37,716 nt of DNA from JAMOBE01 sp039908285. Lineage in GTDB: Bacteria; Pseudomonadota; Alphaproteobacteria; Rhodospirillales; Rhodospirillaceae. The notes under the pieces were generated by a model. The model saw nothing but the letters and a program-made list of their open reading frames with translations, had not been told where the DNA came from and ran no database searches. The translations under genes and the position numbers were made by a program. This document shows positions 1 through 9,922 of this stretch, in pieces. The stretch spans positions 1 through 37,716 of the forward strand of contig JAMOBE010000029.1 of the NCBI GenBank assembly GCA_039908285.1. Direction: 5' to 3'. Each line of letters starts with the position of its first letter. Position 1 is the first letter of the stretch.

Positions 1-600
1 CCTGAACCAGCCCACCACTTCATCGATCAGGTTGGCCAATTCATCCGGCTCGTGGTGCTGCTCCAGTCGGAACAGCAGGGCGGCCAGACTGTCGCGGGAG
101 GCCAGATCGTCATCCGGCATGGCGCCCATATCGAGGAGATGGTAGCGGACACGCGGCTGCAAAGGCCAAAGTGGCGAGTCCGTCGGCAGCGCTATCAGAT
201 CGCCGATGTCGGTTGGCGCCGACCACCTGGGCTCACCGTTGTAGAGCAGCAGCATCAGAACGGGAGGGAGGCGATCGCCCGCCTTGAGCTTCTTCTCGGC
301 GATGACATGCTGCCAGAGGAGGCCTTCGTACACCTGGGTACGCACTGGCATCCACCAATCTACCGTGGATTGAAACTCGAAAAGAATGTACAGGTAGACG
401 TCATCACCACCCCTCGTCGGGATCCGCCAGATCACATCGCCTTCCCGGCGCCGGCCGCGGCGGCCATGAAATTTGGCGTTGACCCGCTGCATACGACTGA
501 AAACAAGGCCGGCGGCCATGGCTTCGGGCACGAACTCGCGGACAAGCTGCTCGACCATGATCGGATGCGAAAACAGGCGGTGATAAAGGGAGTCAGACAT
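1..600 (-). CDS. Rpn/DUF4351-like PD-(D/E)XK family protein, C-terminus cut by window edge
   Basis: Reading leftward from an ATG at 600, an open frame of 200 codons runs off the left edge. It begins MSDSLYHRLFSHPIMVEQL and contains a region resembling the nuclease core of the Rpn (recombination-promoting nuclease, formerly transposase_31) family: GDVIWRI around residue 53, then FEFQS around residue 74 as the E-x-Q part of a PD-(D/E)XK site, followed by VYEGLLWQ and PVLMLLLYNGEPRW. Rpn proteins of enteric bacteria are DNA endonucleases that raise RecA-independent recombination. That activity is known for the family and only inferred here. An in-frame ATG at 660 would add 20 unremarkable residues, so I prefer the start at 600. 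No neighbour on this strand shares an obvious operon with it. The C-terminus is outside the window, so length cannot be judged. Confidence 0.8.
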   Translation of the reverse strand, partial: MSDSLYHRLFSHPIMVEQLVREFVPEAMAAGLVFSRMQRVNAKFHGRRGRRREGDVIWRIPTRGGDDVYLYILFEFQSTVDWWMPVRTQVYEGLLWQHVIAEKKLKAGDRLPPVLMLLLYNGEPRWSAPTDIGDLIALPTDSPLWPLQPRVRYHLLDMGAMPDDDLASRDSLAALLFRLEQHHEPDELANLIDEVVGWFR

Positions 601-971
601 CGGCGCAGACCGCGTCGCTTCTCTGGTGGTTGTCTGCGGAACTCGTAGCACGCCGGCCATCCGGCGGCTACCACCGGCAGCATGATCACATTTATCACGG
701 TTTTGCCCGCCACGTTCCGCGATGCCTTCCAGAGCCGAGCGGTGCTCCAGTTGGAATGCCTGGACCATATGGTCGTGCTGAGCGTGGCCCATCTGCGCCG
801 GACACTTTGCCTCTTACCTCGGGTTTCGTACCCACCTATCCCTCGGCAAGGATACCCCGGACCCCCGGTCGATCCAATCTCCATCTGACGGGGGAAGGAT
901 CGTCGCCTCCCCACAGGTCGGCGGGCCCCACCATCACTGATAATCACGTCATGGCACAGCGGCACAGCAGC
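601..971. other. 371-bp gap without a convincing gene
   Basis: This stretch lies between the Rpn-like gene and the end of serB. Frames on both strands are open in places, but their products are rich in Arg, Pro, Ser and Trp, look like high-GC shadow translation and have no ribosome-binding site. It should contain the promoter of the Rpn-like gene and the serB 3' end. I see no clear terminator hairpin with a T-run. Confidence 0.5.
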
Positions 972-1862
972 TCAGCCGCTGAACTCCTCGCGGTGATAGC
1001 CCTGGGCGTAGAGCAGCGCCGTCAGGTCGGCGTGGTCCACCCGATGGGGGGCCGAGGCGGTGACGATTCGCTTGGCGTGATAGGCGACGCCCAGTCCCGA
1101 CGCCTTCAGCATGGGCAGGTCGTTGGCGCCGTCGCCGACCGAGGCGGTCAGGGTCAGGGGGATCTGCCGTTCGCTGGCCACCCGCTTCAGGGTATCGAGC
1201 TTGATGTGGCGGTCGACGATCGGCTCGATCACGCGACCGCTCAGCCGGCCGTCCTCGATGACGAAGTCGTTGGCCACGTCGTCGTGGAAGCCGCAGGCCT
1301 CGCGCACGCGGGTGGTGAAGTACTTGAACCCGCCCGAGACCAGGACGGTGTGGGCGCCATTGGCCCGCATGGTGCGCACCACGGTCGGCCCCCCCGGCAT
1401 CAGGTGCATGCTCCGCCAGGTGGTCTCCAGGACATCTTCCGGCAGGCCGGCCAGCATCCCGACGCGTTCGCGCAGGGCCTCGGCGAAGTCCAGTTCGCCG
1501 TTCATGGCGCGGGCGGTGATGGCGGCGATCCGCTCCTTGAGCCCGGCGTGGGCGGCGATCTCGTCCAGGGTCTCCTCGGTGACGAAGGTGGAGTCCATGT
1601 CGGCGACCAGGAGCATCTTGCGCCGCCCCGCCACCGGCTGGGCGACCACGTCCACCGGCAGGCCATCGAGGGCCGCCCGCGCCGCCGCATCGGCCTGGTC
1701 CGGAGCGAGATTGTCGAACGGCAGGTCGCAGGCCTCACCAGGCGCCAGCCAGTCGATCCGGTCGATGTCGGCGGCCAGGGACAGAAGGGCGGACCGCACT
1801 CGGGCCACCGTGCTATCGTTCACCGTGCCGGAGCCGGCGATCAGGGTCAGGACGTTCTCCAT
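972..1862 (-). CDS. serB: phosphoserine phosphatase SerB
   Basis: A 296-residue HAD-superfamily hydrolase performing the last step of serine synthesis, dephosphorylation of O-phosphoserine, in the cytosol. Motif I, DMDST (residues 88-92), carries the nucleophile Asp88 and the general acid Asp90. VSGGF near residue 175 is motif II. The lysine of HIKLDTL and the GDGANDLPML motif near 245 complete the site. The N-terminal 75 residues are a small ACT-like regulatory region, as in other SerB proteins of about 300 aa. The gene is divergent from miaA, with only 49 bp between the two start codons, so both promoters must lie in or overlap that gap. No defects are visible. Confidence 0.96.
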   Translation of the reverse strand: MENVLTLIAGSGTVNDSTVARVRSALLSLAADIDRIDWLAPGEACDLPFDNLAPDQADAAARAALDGLPVDVVAQPVAGRRKMLLVADMDSTFVTEETLDEIAAHAGLKERIAAITARAMNGELDFAEALRERVGMLAGLPEDVLETTWRSMHLMPGGPTVVRTMRANGAHTVLVSGGFKYFTTRVREACGFHDDVANDFVIEDGRLSGRVIEPIVDRHIKLDTLKRVASERQIPLTLTASVGDGANDLPMLKASGLGVAYHAKRIVTASAPHRVDHADLTALLYAQGYHREEFSG

Positions 1863-1911
1863 GAGCGTCTCGTATAGGCGTCCGGCGTGTGGATGGCAAG
1901 AGCGCAGGACA

Positions 1912-2922
1912 ATGACGGAAGACGCGACAGGTGAGCGACCTCACGACGACGAGTCGGCGGGACGGCCTTATATCGTGGTCGCCGGTCCCACCGCCAGCGG
2001 CAAGTCGGCGCTGGCCATGGCGATCGCCGAGTCGTTCAATGGCCAGGTGATCAACGCCGACAGCATGCAGGTCTATCGCGAGCTGTCCATTCTCACCGCC
2101 CGCCCCACCCCCGCCGACGAGGCCCGCGTGCCCCATGCTCTTTATGGAGTGCTGTCGGTGGCCGAGCCCTGTTCGGTGGCCCGCTGGCTGGCCCTGGCCC
2201 GCGAGGCGGCGGCGGCGGCGCGGGCCGCCGGCCGGCTGCCGGTGTTCGTCGGCGGCACCGGCCTCTATCTCCGGGCGCTGATGGTCGGGCTGTCGCCCAT
2301 TCCCGACATCCCCGGGACGGTGCGCGCCGCCGGCCGCGCCCTGATGAGCGACCTTGGCGCGCCGGCCTTTCATGCGCGGCTCGCCGGGCGGGACCCGGTG
2401 ATGGCCGCCCGGCTGCATCGGAGCGACAGCCAGCGCCTGGTCCGCGCCTGGGAGGTGCTGGAGGTGACCGGCCGCTCGCTGGCGGTCTGGCAGGACGAGC
2501 CGCCCGGCCCCGATGCCGGCCCCGTTCCCGGCCGCCCCCTGATCCTCGTGCGGCTCCCCCCGCGCGAGACGCTCTACCGGGCCTGCGATGCCCGCTTTGC
2601 CGCCATGGTTGCGGCGGGAGCCCTGGACGAGGTGCGAGCCCTGGCCGCCCTCGATCTTCCCCCCGACCTGCCGGCGATGAAGGCGCTCGGTGTGCCGGAA
2701 CTGCTCCGCCATGTGACGGGCGGTCTCGGTCTGGACGAGGCCGTCTCCCTGGCCCAGGCCGCCACCCGCCACTACGCCAAGAGGCAGTGCACGTGGTTCC
2801 GCCACCAGATGCCCACAGCGACCGTTTTGACCGGGCAATATTCGGCCGGGCAATATTCGGAAAGTCTGGGCATTGAAACCTATCCAGTCATTCGCCAGTT
2901 TCTGTTGACCGACAGAACCTGA
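1912..2922 (+). CDS. miaA: tRNA dimethylallyltransferase MiaA
   Basis: 336 residues. The enzyme transfers a dimethylallyl group from DMAPP to N6 of A37 in tRNAs reading UNN codons. The P-loop GPTASGKSALA follows a short N-terminal extension (about residues 25-35). DSMQVYRELSILTARP is the family signature, and FVGGTGLYLRALM and the C-terminal RHYAKRQCTWFRHQ segment are also typical. I chose the ATG at 1912 because the P-loop then sits near the N-terminus. Longer upstream frames only read antisense through serB. The C-terminus contains the peptide GQYSAGQYSES, produced by a perfect 15-bp tandem duplication, beyond the conserved catalytic core. The gene is followed by ilvI after about 100 bp. 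Confidence 0.96.
   Translation: MTEDATGERPHDDESAGRPYIVVAGPTASGKSALAMAIAESFNGQVINADSMQVYRELSILTARPTPADEARVPHALYGVLSVAEPCSVARWLALAREAAAAARAAGRLPVFVGGTGLYLRALMVGLSPIPDIPGTVRAAGRALMSDLGAPAFHARLAGRDPVMAARLHRSDSQRLVRAWEVLEVTGRSLAVWQDEPPGPDAGPVPGRPLILVRLPPRETLYRACDARFAAMVAAGALDEVRALAALDLPPDLPAMKALGVPELLRHVTGGLGLDEAVSLAQAATRHYAKRQCTWFRHQMPTATVLTGQYSAGQYSESLGIETYPVIRQFLLTDRT
2831..2860 (+). repeat. 15-bp perfect tandem duplication in the miaA 3' end
   Basis: The unit CCGGGCAATATTCGG occurs twice back to back (2831-2845 and 2846-2860). Its length is a multiple of three, so it adds five residues to MiaA without changing frame. It lies after the last conserved MiaA motif, so it is probably neutral. Confidence 0.97.
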
Positions 2923-3020
2923 GCGACTAGCTTGTCGCGCTTGCCGTTTCCCCCACCCCGTGACCGCCGCCGGTCGGACAGAATCCGGCTCCGTCGCACT
3001 AGACCATGAAGGACCAGGCC

Positions 3021-4787
<1,767 letters not shown>

Positions 4788-4825
4788 GATACCTTAGCTT
4801 GGCAACAACAGGTTCGAGCAGAGCG

Positions 4826-5338
4826 ATGGTCAAGGAAGCCAATATCAGCACCCACACCATTTCCGTCCTGGTGGACAACGAGGCCGGCGTTCTCGCCCGG
4901 GTCATCGGCCTGTTCTCGGGCCGGGGCTACAACATCGAAAGCCTGACCGTGGCCGAGGTGGATGCGCAGGAGAAAATCTCGCGCATCACCGTCGTCACCT
5001 CGGGCACGCCCCAGGTGATCGAGCAGATCAAGGCCCAGCTCGGCCGCCTGGTGCCGGTGCACAAGGTGAGCGACCTCACCACCGAGGGGCCGCATGTGGA
5101 GCGCGAGCTGGCCCTGGTCAAGGTCAACGGCGGCGGCGAGCCGCGGCGCGAGGCCATGCAGATCGCCGACATCTTCCGCGCGCGGGTGGTGGACAGCACC
5201 TCCGAGTCCTTCGTGTTCGAGATCGTCGGCAACACGGGCAAGCTCGACGCGTTCATTCGCCTGATGATGCCGCTCGGGCTTGTGGACGTATCCCGGACCG
5301 GCGTGGTAGCTATCGCCCGCGGCAGCCAGCCGATGTGA
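4826..5338 (+). CDS. ilvN: acetolactate synthase small (regulatory) subunit
   Basis: 170 residues. The N-terminal ACT domain (HTISVLVDNEAGVLARVIGL) binds valine for feedback inhibition and activates the large subunit. The C-terminal half (REAMQIADIFRARVVD) is the conserved second domain of ALS small subunits. The gene lies 38 bp after ilvI. The ATG at 4826 gives the usual N-terminus; an in-frame TTG at 4799 would add nine unconserved residues. The product is also called IlvH in many annotations. Confidence 0.94.
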   Translation: MVKEANISTHTISVLVDNEAGVLARVIGLFSGRGYNIESLTVAEVDAQEKISRITVVTSGTPQVIEQIKAQLGRLVPVHKVSDLTTEGPHVERELALVKVNGGGEPRREAMQIADIFRARVVDSTSESFVFEIVGNTGKLDAFIRLMMPLGLVDVSRTGVVAIARGSQPM

Positions 5339-5364
5339 CCGATTGGAACAAGGGAAGTGTGACG

Positions 5365-6384
5365 ATGCGCGTATACTACGACCGCGACGCCGATGTGAAC
5401 CTGGTCAAGTCCAGGAAGGTTGCCGTAGTGGGCTATGGCAGCCAGGGCCATGCCCATGTCCTCAACCTCCGCGACTCGGGTGTCAAGGACGTGGCGGTGG
5501 CGCTTCGTCCCGGCTCGGCCACGGTGAAGAAGGCCGAGGCGCAGAATCTCAAGGTCCTCTCGCCGGCCGAGGCCGCCCGGTGGGCCGACGTGATCATGAT
5601 GCTGACCCCCGATGAATTGCAGGCCGGCATCTATGAGAGCGATCTCAAGGATAACCTGCGGCCGGGTGCGGCCATCGCCTTTGCCCATGGGCTCAACATT
5701 CATTTCCGGCTGATCGAGCCGCGCGCCGACCTGGACGTGTTCATGGTGGCGCCGAAGGGGCCGGGTCACACCGTGCGCTCCGAGTACGTGAAGGGCGGCG
5801 GCGTGCCGTGTCTGGTGGCGGTGGCGCAGGACGCCAGCAAGAAGGCCATGGACATCGCCCTGTCGTATGCGTCGGCGATCGGCGGTGGGCGCTCCGGCAT
5901 CATCGAGACCACCTTCCGCGAGGAATGCGAGACCGATCTGTTCGGCGAGCAGGTGGTGCTGTGCGGTGGCCTGACCAGTCTGATCCGCGCCGGGTTCGAG
6001 ACGCTGGTGGAGGCTGGCTACGCTCCGGAGATGGCCTATTTCGAGTGCCTGCACGAGGTGAAGCTGATCGTCGATCTGATCTATGAGGGTGGCCTCGCCA
6101 ACATGCGGTATTCGGTGTCCAACACCGCCGAGTATGGTGACTATGTGTCGGGTCCGCGGATCATCACCGACGAGACCAAGGCGGAGATGAAGCGGGTTCT
6201 GGAGGACATTCAGTCGGGGCGGTTCGTTCGCGACTGGATGACCGAGTGCCGGGTGGGACAGCCGTCGTTCAAGGCGATGCGCCGCCGCTGGGCTGAGCAT
6301 CCGGTGGAAGAGGTTGGGCAGAAGCTGCGGGGCATGATGCCGTGGATCACGGCGAATCGGCTGGTGGACAAGTCGAAGAATTGA
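5365..6384 (+). CDS. ilvC: ketol-acid reductoisomerase (class I)
   Basis: 339 residues, the standard short class I length. It performs the NADPH-dependent isomeroreduction of 2-acetolactate or 2-aceto-2-hydroxybutyrate. The Rossmann motif GYGSQGHA lies near residues 24-31, followed by LRPGSATVKKAE, where the Arg and Ser point to NADPH. The metal-binding acidic residues of the C-terminal knotted domain fall in EECETDLFGEQ and YFECLHEVKLIVDL. I chose the ATG at 5365, which is preceded by AAGGGAAG at good spacing. A GTG at 5335 overlapping the ilvN stop would add ten residues. Last gene of the ilvI-ilvN-ilvC operon. Confidence 0.97.
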   Translation: MRVYYDRDADVNLVKSRKVAVVGYGSQGHAHVLNLRDSGVKDVAVALRPGSATVKKAEAQNLKVLSPAEAARWADVIMMLTPDELQAGIYESDLKDNLRPGAAIAFAHGLNIHFRLIEPRADLDVFMVAPKGPGHTVRSEYVKGGGVPCLVAVAQDASKKAMDIALSYASAIGGGRSGIIETTFREECETDLFGEQVVLCGGLTSLIRAGFETLVEAGYAPEMAYFECLHEVKLIVDLIYEGGLANMRYSVSNTAEYGDYVSGPRIITDETKAEMKRVLEDIQSGRFVRDWMTECRVGQPSFKAMRRRWAEHPVEEVGQKLRGMMPWITANRLVDKSKN

Positions 6385-6398
6385 AGAAAGGAATGGTG

Positions 6399-6460
6399 CG
6401 AGGGGCCGTCAGGCGAATGCATGCATTCGCATGACGGCCCCTCGTTCTTCACTTTTTCTT
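6399..6460 (+). terminator. long hairpin terminator after ilvC
   Basis: CGAGGGGCCGTCA (6399-6411) pairs perfectly with TGACGGCCCCTCG (6432-6444). The interior, 6413-6430, is itself a perfect 18-bp palindrome centred on ATGCAT. A pyrimidine-rich tail (TTCTTCACTTTTTCTT) follows. The hairpin closes the ilv operon before pmbA. Confidence 0.88.
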
Positions 6461-6494
6461 TCTCAACGCCCCCCCCAACAAAGGACGGCAGTCG

Positions 6495-7841
6495 ATGACC
6501 GACAACGGCACCAACCTGTCCCTCCTCTCCGATCTGGTCGCCAAGGCCCAGCGCCGCGGCGCCGACGCCGCCGACGCCCTGCTGGTCAATTCAGCCTCGC
6601 TCTCCATCGCCTACCGTCTGGGGGCGCTGGAAAAGCTCGAGCGGTCGGAAAGCGGCGACATCGGCCTGCGCGTGTTCATCGGCCGCCGTCAGGCCATCGT
6701 CTCGTCATCGCAGCGCGACGCGGCGGCCCTCGACGACCTGGTGGAGCGGGCCGTGGCCATGGCCCGGACGGTGCCGGAAGATCCCTTCTGCGGCCTCGCC
6801 GATCCGGACCAGCTCACCACGGCGCTACCCGCCCTTGATATCTGCGACCCGGCGGAGCCCTCCGCCGACACCCTGATCGACATGGTCCGCACCACCGAGG
6901 GAGCGGCACGCGCCGTCCCAGGCATCACCAATTCCGAGGGCGCCGAGGCCGGATGGGGACGGACGACGGTGGTGCTGGCCGCCTCCAATGGCTTCGCCCA
7001 CTCCTACGACATGTCGGGAGTGTCGCTGTCGGTGACGGTGCTGGCCGGGGATGACGCCAGCGGCAAGGAGCGGGACTACGACTATTCCTCCGCCGTCTAC
7101 CTCGCCGACCTGCGCTCGCCGACCGACGTGGGCACGACCGCCGGCACACGGGCCGTGCTGCGGCTCGGGGGACGCAAGGTGCCGACTCAGTCGGTGCCGG
7201 TGGTGTTCGCGCGACGAGCCGCGGGCGGGCTGGTGTCGCACCTCCTCGGTGCCATCAACGGCGCCTCGGTGGCGCGGGGAACCTCGTTCCTCAAGGACCG
7301 GCTGGAGCAGCGGGTGTTCGCCCCCGGCATCACCATCATCGAAGACCCCCACCGCCATCGTGGCCTGCGGTCCAAGCCCTGCGACGGCGAGGGGCTGCCC
7401 AACCGGTCGCGCCGCCTGATCGACGACGGGGTGCTGACCACCTGGCTTCTCGACCTGCGCTCGGCCCGCCAGCTCGGCCTGCCGCCCACCGGCCATGCCA
7501 GCCGCGGCACCTCCGGGCCGCCGTCGCCGTCGGCCACCAACGTCTACCTGGACAAGGGTAAAATTTCCGCCACCACCCTCATTTCCGACATCCGCCAGGG
7601 GCTTTACGTCACCGAGCTGTCGGGCATGGGAGTGAACGGCATCACCGGCGACTACAGCCGGGGCGCCACCGGCCTGTGGATCGAGAACGGCAAGTTCGTC
7701 TACCCGGTCAATGAGATCACCATCGCCGGCAATCTCAAGGACATGTTCCTGAACCTCACCGCCGCCGACGACCTGGAGTTCCGCTACGGCGTGGACAGCC
7801 CGACTCTCCGCGTCGAGGGAATGACCGTCGCCGGACTCTAG
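6495..7841 (+). CDS. pmbA: PmbA/TldE family metalloprotease subunit
   Basis: 448 residues. It is the non-metal-binding partner of TldD. TldD/TldE heterodimers degrade unfolded peptides, process modified peptides such as microcin B17, and degrade the CcdA antitoxin. Family features include the N-terminal DIGLRVFIGRRQAIVSSS segment, the mid-protein HRGLRSKPCDGEGLPNR region, and the C-terminal GMGVNGITGDYSRGATG and YPVNEITIAGNL. No HExxH zinc site is seen, as expected for this partner. TldD is not in this window. AAAGGA precedes the ATG at suitable spacing. The TAG stop is the first part of the 105-bp repeat that follows. Confidence 0.93.
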   Translation: MTDNGTNLSLLSDLVAKAQRRGADAADALLVNSASLSIAYRLGALEKLERSESGDIGLRVFIGRRQAIVSSSQRDAAALDDLVERAVAMARTVPEDPFCGLADPDQLTTALPALDICDPAEPSADTLIDMVRTTEGAARAVPGITNSEGAEAGWGRTTVVLAASNGFAHSYDMSGVSLSVTVLAGDDASGKERDYDYSSAVYLADLRSPTDVGTTAGTRAVLRLGGRKVPTQSVPVVFARRAAGGLVSHLLGAINGASVARGTSFLKDRLEQRVFAPGITIIEDPHRHRGLRSKPCDGEGLPNRSRRLIDDGVLTTWLLDLRSARQLGLPPTGHASRGTSGPPSPSATNVYLDKGKISATTLISDIRQGLYVTELSGMGVNGITGDYSRGATGLWIENGKFVYPVNEITIAGNLKDMFLNLTAADDLEFRYGVDSPTLRVEGMTVAGL

Positions 7842-7942
7842 AGCGTTTTCCGCCTGAGCGGAAACGCTCTAGAATTTGCCTCTGGCCGCTCAAGCGCCGC
7901 GCGGGCTTTTCGCAGTTTCCGCTTGAGCGGAAACTGCTCTAG
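7838..7942 (+). repeat. 105-bp intergenic repeat, copy 1 (two hairpins)
   Basis: The first module is an inverted repeat from CTAGAGCGTTTTCCGC to a matching GCGGAAACGCTCTAG. A spacer of about 40 bp includes GCCGCTCAAGCGCC. A second inverted repeat follows, GCAGTTTCCGC paired with GCGGAAACTGC, ending CTCTAG. A copy with one substitution (T to C at the end of the first module) lies at 14706-14810 in the same orientation. In both places the first CTAG supplies the TAG stop of the preceding gene. Confidence 0.95.
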
Positions 7943-8072
7943 AGCGGAATTGCCAACTCATACGATCCTCCTCCGTGCTGGCCGATCGGCACAGGACGAC
8001 GGTCGTGGGTGTGCATAAGCCTGCGGGTGCGTAAATGAAGGGGGATGACGAGGTTCAACCCCCGGGGTACTC

Positions 8073-8813
8073 ATGGCTGTTTATCGCAGGACGCGTCGGT
8101 GGGTTGGGCTGTCCCTGTTGCTGAGTCTGGCCGTCGCCGTGGCGGGCGGCTGCGCCACACCTCCCGACGATCCGGAGGAACGTGCCGACTTCGAGGCCGC
8201 GAACGATCCCCTGGAGCCGACCAACCGGGCCATCTTCGCCGTCAACCGGGCGCTGGATAGCGTCGTGATCAAGCCTTTGTCCCTGGCCTACCGGGACGCG
8301 CTGCCCGAATCGGTGCGGCAAAGCGTGCATGCGTTCCTGCTGAACGCCTCCTCTCCCAGCATCTTCGTCAACGATCTCCTGCAGGGCGAAGGAGGGCGGG
8401 CGGCGACGACGGCCGGACGGTTTCTTCTCAACACCGGACTCGGGTTCTTCGGGATGTTCGACGTGGCGGGGGAAAGCGGCATGCCCTTCCATGAAAAGGA
8501 TCTGGGGCAGACCTTTGCTCTGTGGGGACTGCCGGAAGGGCCGTACCTGATGCTGCCGCTCTTCGGTCCCTCGAGCCCGAGGGACACGGTCGGCCTTGGT
8601 CTGGAGTTGTTTCTGGATCCGGTGGGTCGCGTGCTCGTCGCCACCGACCACACCGCATGGAGTCGCGGTCGTCTTGGCGTTTCGATCGTCGACCAGCGAG
8701 CGATGCTCCTGGACGAATCGGACAAGATCGAGCACTCCTCCCTCGATCTTTACGCCACCCTGCGCACCATCTATCGTCAGAGCCGCGCGCGTGCCATCCG
8801 GAACGCGAAATGA
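8073..8813 (+). CDS. mlaA: MlaA (VacJ) phospholipid-asymmetry lipoprotein
   Basis: 246 residues. MlaA is the outer-membrane component that removes mislocalised phospholipids from the outer leaflet and hands them to the Mla pathway. The lipoprotein signal peptide ends VAVAGGC, with the acylated Cys near residue 27. NDPLEPTNRAIFAVNRALD is the family signature. RFLLNTGLGFFGMFDVA and EKDLGQTFALWGLPEGPYLMLPLFGPSSPRD follow the usual order. The gene stands alone: no mlaFEDCB genes lie in the window. It converges on the OmpA-type gene. Confidence 0.94.
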   Translation: MAVYRRTRRWVGLSLLLSLAVAVAGGCATPPDDPEERADFEAANDPLEPTNRAIFAVNRALDSVVIKPLSLAYRDALPESVRQSVHAFLLNASSPSIFVNDLLQGEGGRAATTAGRFLLNTGLGFFGMFDVAGESGMPFHEKDLGQTFALWGLPEGPYLMLPLFGPSSPRDTVGLGLELFLDPVGRVLVATDHTAWSRGRLGVSIVDQRAMLLDESDKIEHSSLDLYATLRTIYRQSRARAIRNAK

Positions 8814-8818
8814 CCAGA

Positions 8819-8844
8819 GTCGGGGGACCCGAAGATCCCCCGAC
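8819..8844. terminator. hairpin between convergent mlaA and ompA-type gene
   Basis: GTCGGGGGA (8819-8827) pairs with TCCCCCGAC (8836-8844), placed six bases after the mlaA stop. There is no clear T-run on either side, so terminator function is inferred from its position between converging genes. Confidence 0.55.
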
Positions 8845-8857
8845 CCCGAGTCGGGAG

Positions 8858-9922
8858 TTAGCGGAAGACGATCTCGACTCGCCGGTTCTGCGGCTCGCGC
8901 ACGCCGTCGGCCGTCGATACGAGGGGCTCGCTCTCGCCCTTCGCCGTCACCACGATGTCACGCTCCGGCACGCCGCGGCGCATCAGTTCGCGCTTGACCG
9001 CATCGACCCGCTTCTTCGACAGGGCGACGTTGTGCTGATCGCTGCCGGAGCGGTCGGCATGGCCGGTGGCTTCGATGCGAGTCGCGCCGCCACTCTTCGC
9101 GGCGGTCGCCGCCTCGGCCAGGATTCCATTGGCCTGTGACGTCAACGTGGCCTTGTCAAAGTCGAAGAAGACCAGGAAGTTGCGGGGCGGAGCCGCCGCC
9201 GGCGCGGGCGGGGGTGGCGGAGGCGGAGCCTGCACCATCGCCGCCGGGGCCGGGGCTGGGCGCGTCTCCGCCGCGGGGGCGGCCTTCGGCGCACCGAACG
9301 AATAGCGCAGACCCAGCATCACGGTGTGGCTGGCGTACTCACCCTTGACGCCGACGCCCGAGTCGGTCTTCAGATCCGCATCCTTCGTCGCGAAATAACG
9401 ATAGTCGGAGAACAGGCTGACCGCGTCGTTCAGCCGATAGCTGGCGCCCGCCAGGCCCTGATAGGCGAACACGGTGTCCTCATCGCCGACTCGGCTGCCG
9501 CCCACGGGCCGCACGCCACCGAAGTCGACCCGCGCCCCGCCAAGGCCGATGCCGACGTAGGGCGTGATGGCTGTCCCGGTGTTGAAGTCGTAGTTGACGT
9601 TGGCCATCAGGCTCAGGGCCCGCACGTCGCCACCACTGCCGGCGGCGCCGCTCACCTTGTCCACGCCGTTGTCGCGATAGCCGAGTTCAAGCTCGGTGCG
9701 CACTCCGTTGCCATAGGCATAGCCACCACTCAGCAGAGCCGCCCAGCCGTTGTCGAAATCTGCCTTGTTGGAGATGCCTCCGCCCTTGATGTCGCTGTCC
9801 CTGACCCAGTTTGCGCCGCCGGCGCCACCGATATAGTACCCCGGTGTCATCGACTGCGCCATCGCGGCCACGGGCAGAACCGACAGCGCGGCTGCCACCA
9901 ATACACCATGCTTCACTGACAT
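8858..9922 (-). CDS. OmpA-family outer membrane protein (beta-barrel plus peptidoglycan-binding domain)
   Basis: 354 residues. The signal peptide ends at AMAQ. An N-terminal eight-strand-type barrel with Gly/aromatic-rich strands (GYYIGGAGGANW; TPYVGIGLGGARVDF; YSFGAP) reaches about residue 200. A Pro/Ala-rich linker then leads to a C-terminal OmpA domain. That domain carries TGHADRSGSDQHNVALSKKR, where the Asp and downstream Arg bind diaminopimelate, and ends NRRVEIVF. The protein should tether the outer membrane to the cell wall and may act as a porin. I chose the ATG at 9922 because GGAG lies six bases upstream. In-frame ATG and TTG codons at 9934 and 9937 would add four or five residues. 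Confidence 0.92.
   Translation of the reverse strand: MSVKHGVLVAAALSVLPVAAMAQSMTPGYYIGGAGGANWVRDSDIKGGGISNKADFDNGWAALLSGGYAYGNGVRTELELGYRDNGVDKVSGAAGSGGDVRALSLMANVNYDFNTGTAITPYVGIGLGGARVDFGGVRPVGGSRVGDEDTVFAYQGLAGASYRLNDAVSLFSDYRYFATKDADLKTDSGVGVKGEYASHTVMLGLRYSFGAPKAAPAAETRPAPAPAAMVQAPPPPPPPAPAAAPPRNFLVFFDFDKATLTSQANGILAEAATAAKSGGATRIEATGHADRSGSDQHNVALSKKRVDAVKRELMRRGVPERDIVVTAKGESEPLVSTADGVREPQNRRVEIVFR

Noticed and set aside
1111..1911. Long plus-strand frame running through serB into miaA
   Set aside because: It is antisense to serB, rich in Arg and Ser, and only the part from 1912 matches MiaA.
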